Source of the DNA: [Pseudopropionibacterium] massiliense
GTDB taxonomy: Bacteria; Actinomycetota; Actinomycetes; Propionibacteriales; Propionibacteriaceae
NCBI RefSeq assembly: GCF_900607225.1
Contig: NZ_LR027842.1
Span: 2,322,980 to 2,386,979 of the forward strand
Length of the DNA: 64,000 nt
Direction of reading: 5' to 3'
The notes below the pieces were generated by a model. It had not been told where the DNA came from. It did no database searches and was given only the letters and a program-made list of their open reading frames with translations. The translations under genes and the position numbers were made by a program. Below are positions 63,539 to 64,000 of the stretch, piece by piece. Position 1 is the first letter of the stretch; every line of letters starts with the position of its first letter.

Positions 63539-63913
63539 ATGAGGCAGACCGAGAAGATCGTGCCCGAGGACTGGATAACGCATCTCGGCGGGGCGAACCG
63601 CGAGCCCATCGGCTGGATCGCACCCCGCGGCGAGGGTTTCGTCGCCATCGACCTGCTCGGCCGGGAACGCAGCGGAACGGTTGACTGGCTTGAAGCGGAG
63701 GAGACCCTCGACGAGCTTGGCATCCGCTACCTGGCCGCCCCCTACGAACTCGTGACCGACTCGGGCACATCGAAGGTCTACGTCGCCGAGGCCACCCCGG
63801 ATTTCGTGCGCGTCAAGGAGGATGACTTCAACGACATCAATTCCGACCAGACCTTCCACATCCTCCCGTTCCCCGTTCCGGAGGAGTTGCTGCGAGAACT
63901 TCCGGGTCGCTGA
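63539..63913 (+). CDS. Hypothetical protein
   Basis: 124 aa acidic soluble protein (KIVPEDWITHLGGANREPIGWI; LLGRERSGTVDWLEAEETLDELGIRYLAAPYEL; VRVKEDDFNDINSDQTFHILPFP). No signal peptide, membrane segment or catalytic motif is recognised. The ATG was chosen because a -10-like TAAACT lies 7 nt before it. Convergent with moaD and divergent from the iron importer. Likely a lineage-restricted protein. Confidence 0.7.
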   Translation: MRQTEKIVPEDWITHLGGANREPIGWIAPRGEGFVAIDLLGRERSGTVDWLEAEETLDELGIRYLAAPYELVTDSGTSKVYVAEATPDFVRVKEDDFNDINSDQTFHILPFPVPEELLRELPGR

Positions 63914-63914
63914 A

Positions 63915-64000
63915 TCAGCCCCCGGCGAAGGGCGGTAGGACGTCGACCCCCCGCGCCCCGGTCAGGTCGTGGTCGTCCGGCAGGCCCGCCCTGCCATCGA
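63915..64000 (-). CDS. moaD: MoaD/ThiS-family protein, C-terminal end only
   Basis: The frame entering from the right edge reads DGRAGLPDDHDLTGARGVDV and ends VLPPFAGG-stop. The PPFAGG tail is the MoaD/ThiS signature; the terminal Gly carries the thiocarboxylate. Most likely the small subunit of molybdopterin synthase, partner of MoaE at 55782. Confidence 0.8.
   Translation of the reverse strand, partial: DGRAGLPDDHDLTGARGVDVLPPFAGG

Noticed and set aside
1-64000. CRISPR array, prophage or intact insertion sequence
   Set aside because: No regularly spaced repeats, transposase or phage structural genes were seen on either strand.

Overview
The window comes from a high-GC Gram-positive actinobacterium, most likely of the Propionibacteriaceae. 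This rests on base composition, many GTG/TTG starts, a DtxR-type iron box, a Tad locus with a LysM-BTAD protein, and a MurJ with a pseudokinase tail; the genus is an inference. Genes are dense and operons are usually joined by 1-13 nt overlaps. No CRISPR array, prophage or intact insertion sequence was found.

Layout. 1-2.6 kb: secreted subtilase, cut by the window start. 2.8-7.3 kb: sugar PTS operon (an EIIA-HPr-EI fusion, then an EIIBC with a second, cysteine-less IIB). 7.8-15.2 kb: Tad/Flp pilus-type secretion locus ending in a frameshifted LysM-BTAD membrane regulator. 15.2-18.3 kb: thiamine-precursor ECF transporter under a TPP riboswitch. 18.4-24.9 kb: DUF6049 protein, MurJ and a PEP-synthase/PPDK regulatory protein. 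25-30.8 kb: CDF metal transporter, a membrane-anchored GroEL-apical-like protein, tRNA-Lys, MarR, a PadR-ABC operon and an XRE regulator. 31-33.9 kb: hydrolase/TetR pair sharing an operator, followed by fragments of three dead genes.

33.9-44.3 kb is the most interesting block. It is one minus-strand operon: a branched-chain-type ABC importer (binding protein, fused LivH-LivM permease, two ATPases), a URO-D-family protein, a urocanase homologue, a DUF917 (S-methyl-thiohydantoin desulfurase family) protein and a histidine ammonia-lyase homologue whose MIO tripeptide is G-T-G instead of A-S-G. The combination does not fit ordinary histidine breakdown. It fits import and catabolism of ergothioneine or its S-methyl derivative: lyase, (thio)urocanate hydratase, (thio)hydantoin desulfurase.

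44.4-50 kb: toxin-antitoxin remnant with a perfect 18-bp operator, amylosucrase, Hsp31 and a patatin phospholipase. 50.2-51.6 kb: secreted SH3b/M15-like cell-wall protein behind a strong leader hairpin. 51.6-60 kb and the right edge: an anaerobic nitrogen-oxide and molybdenum region. It holds a membrane-cupredoxin-copper nitrite reductase fusion, an NnrS-like protein, DUF2249, moaE, moaA, a Mop-domain regulator, modABC and the end of moaD. 60-63.3 kb: iron-type ABC importer behind a DtxR-like box. A hairpin repeat of about 45 bp occurs four times in intergenic DNA.
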